A DNA stretch of 64,000 nt. It comes from MFD01275-c22 sp963705885. GTDB lineage: Bacteria > Actinomycetota > Actinomycetes > JACCUZ01. Shown here in pieces: positions 63,954 through 64,000 of this stretch. The notes beneath the pieces are model-generated. The model had not been told where the DNA came from. It saw nothing but the letters and a program-made list of their open reading frames with translations, and made no database searches. The position numbers were made by a program, and so were the translations under genes. The stretch spans positions 744,001 through 808,000 of the forward strand of contig OY970120.1 in NCBI GenBank assembly GCA_963705885.1, written 5' to 3'. Each line of letters opens with the position of its first letter. The first letter of the stretch is position 1.

Positions 63954-64000
63954 CCCGGCGGAAGGCCCGGGCCACTGCCGGTGCCCGGCCGGACCAGCCC

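Noticed and set aside
1..64000. tRNA, rRNA, insertion sequence or prophage genes
   Set aside because: None recognised on either strand; a tRNAscan-SE and ISfinder search would be the decisive check.

Overview
This is very GC-rich DNA with tightly packed genes, many GTG starts and 4-base stop/start overlaps. Together with a conservon (histidine-kinase-like protein, roadblock protein, DUF742 protein, small GTPase), a bacterial proteasome activator with a C-terminal GQYL tail, a sortase lipoprotein, DUF4446 and DUF5926 proteins and many leaderless-type promoters, this points to a Gram-positive actinobacterium. A member of the Nocardioidaceae / Propionibacteriales is my best guess (inference, no database search). 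No transposase, phage gene, CRISPR array, rRNA or tRNA was seen. No gap between genes exceeds 300 bases; the longest (795-1089) holds a TPP riboswitch.

Layout. 1-6.3 kb: the end of an alpha/beta hydrolase gene, an RsbW-like ATPase, a TPP riboswitch with the three-gene ECF transporter ykoE-ykoD-ykoC, a secreted alpha/beta-hydrolase lipoprotein and an MpaB/DUF2236 oxygenase. The oxygenase follows directly on the conservon cvnA-B-C-D (6.3-10.7 kb). 10.8-17.3 kb: a quinone oxidoreductase, a MauE/DsbA-type pair and a PadR-ABC ATPase-FtsX permease operon. 17.4-24.5 kb: GNAT enzyme, proteasome activator Bpa, sortase, Cof-type phosphatase, TrpB2, an aldolase-like PLP enzyme and serS. 24.6-27.8 kb: AIM24 protein, two PAP2 phosphatases and a diacylglycerol-kinase-like protein. 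27.9-38.3 kb: pheA, DUF4446, larB-larC, a GDT1 transporter, a GT39 enzyme, an SDR, arginine deiminase, DUF5926, a second RsbW-like ATPase and a glycerophosphodiesterase.

38.4-61.7 kb is a large surface-glycan island. It holds a GH-A lipoprotein, GT4 and GT2 enzymes, a duplicated C5-epimerase-like protein, a Wzy/ligase-like membrane protein, dTDP-rhamnose genes (rfbD-rfbB / rfbA-rfbC), GDP-fucose genes (gmd, fcl), two FkbM methyltransferases, a GT11 alpha-1,2-fucosyltransferase, an ABC exporter, a GT6 transferase of the ABO blood-group family, a WecG/TagA transferase, two further methyltransferases and a DUF4012 protein. The window ends with an Fpg/Nei glycosylase, a CAP/peptidoglycan-binding secreted protein and a small hypothetical gene.

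The most striking system is the glycan locus at 46.0-54.0 kb. It encodes GDP-L-fucose synthesis, an alpha-1,2-fucosyltransferase and a GT6 enzyme. In animals those last two activities build the H and then the A or B blood-group epitope. The bacterial GT6 here keeps a DxD metal motif that described bacterial GT6 enzymes mostly lack. Other notable observations are two copies of a 47-base hairpin repeat in convergent intergenic regions, at least 14 genes with a -10 hexamer 6-10 bases before the start codon (three of them sharing a TAG stop codon with the upstream gene), a symmetric divergent promoter at larB/DUF4446, and a conservon linked to an MpaB-type oxygenase rather than a P450.
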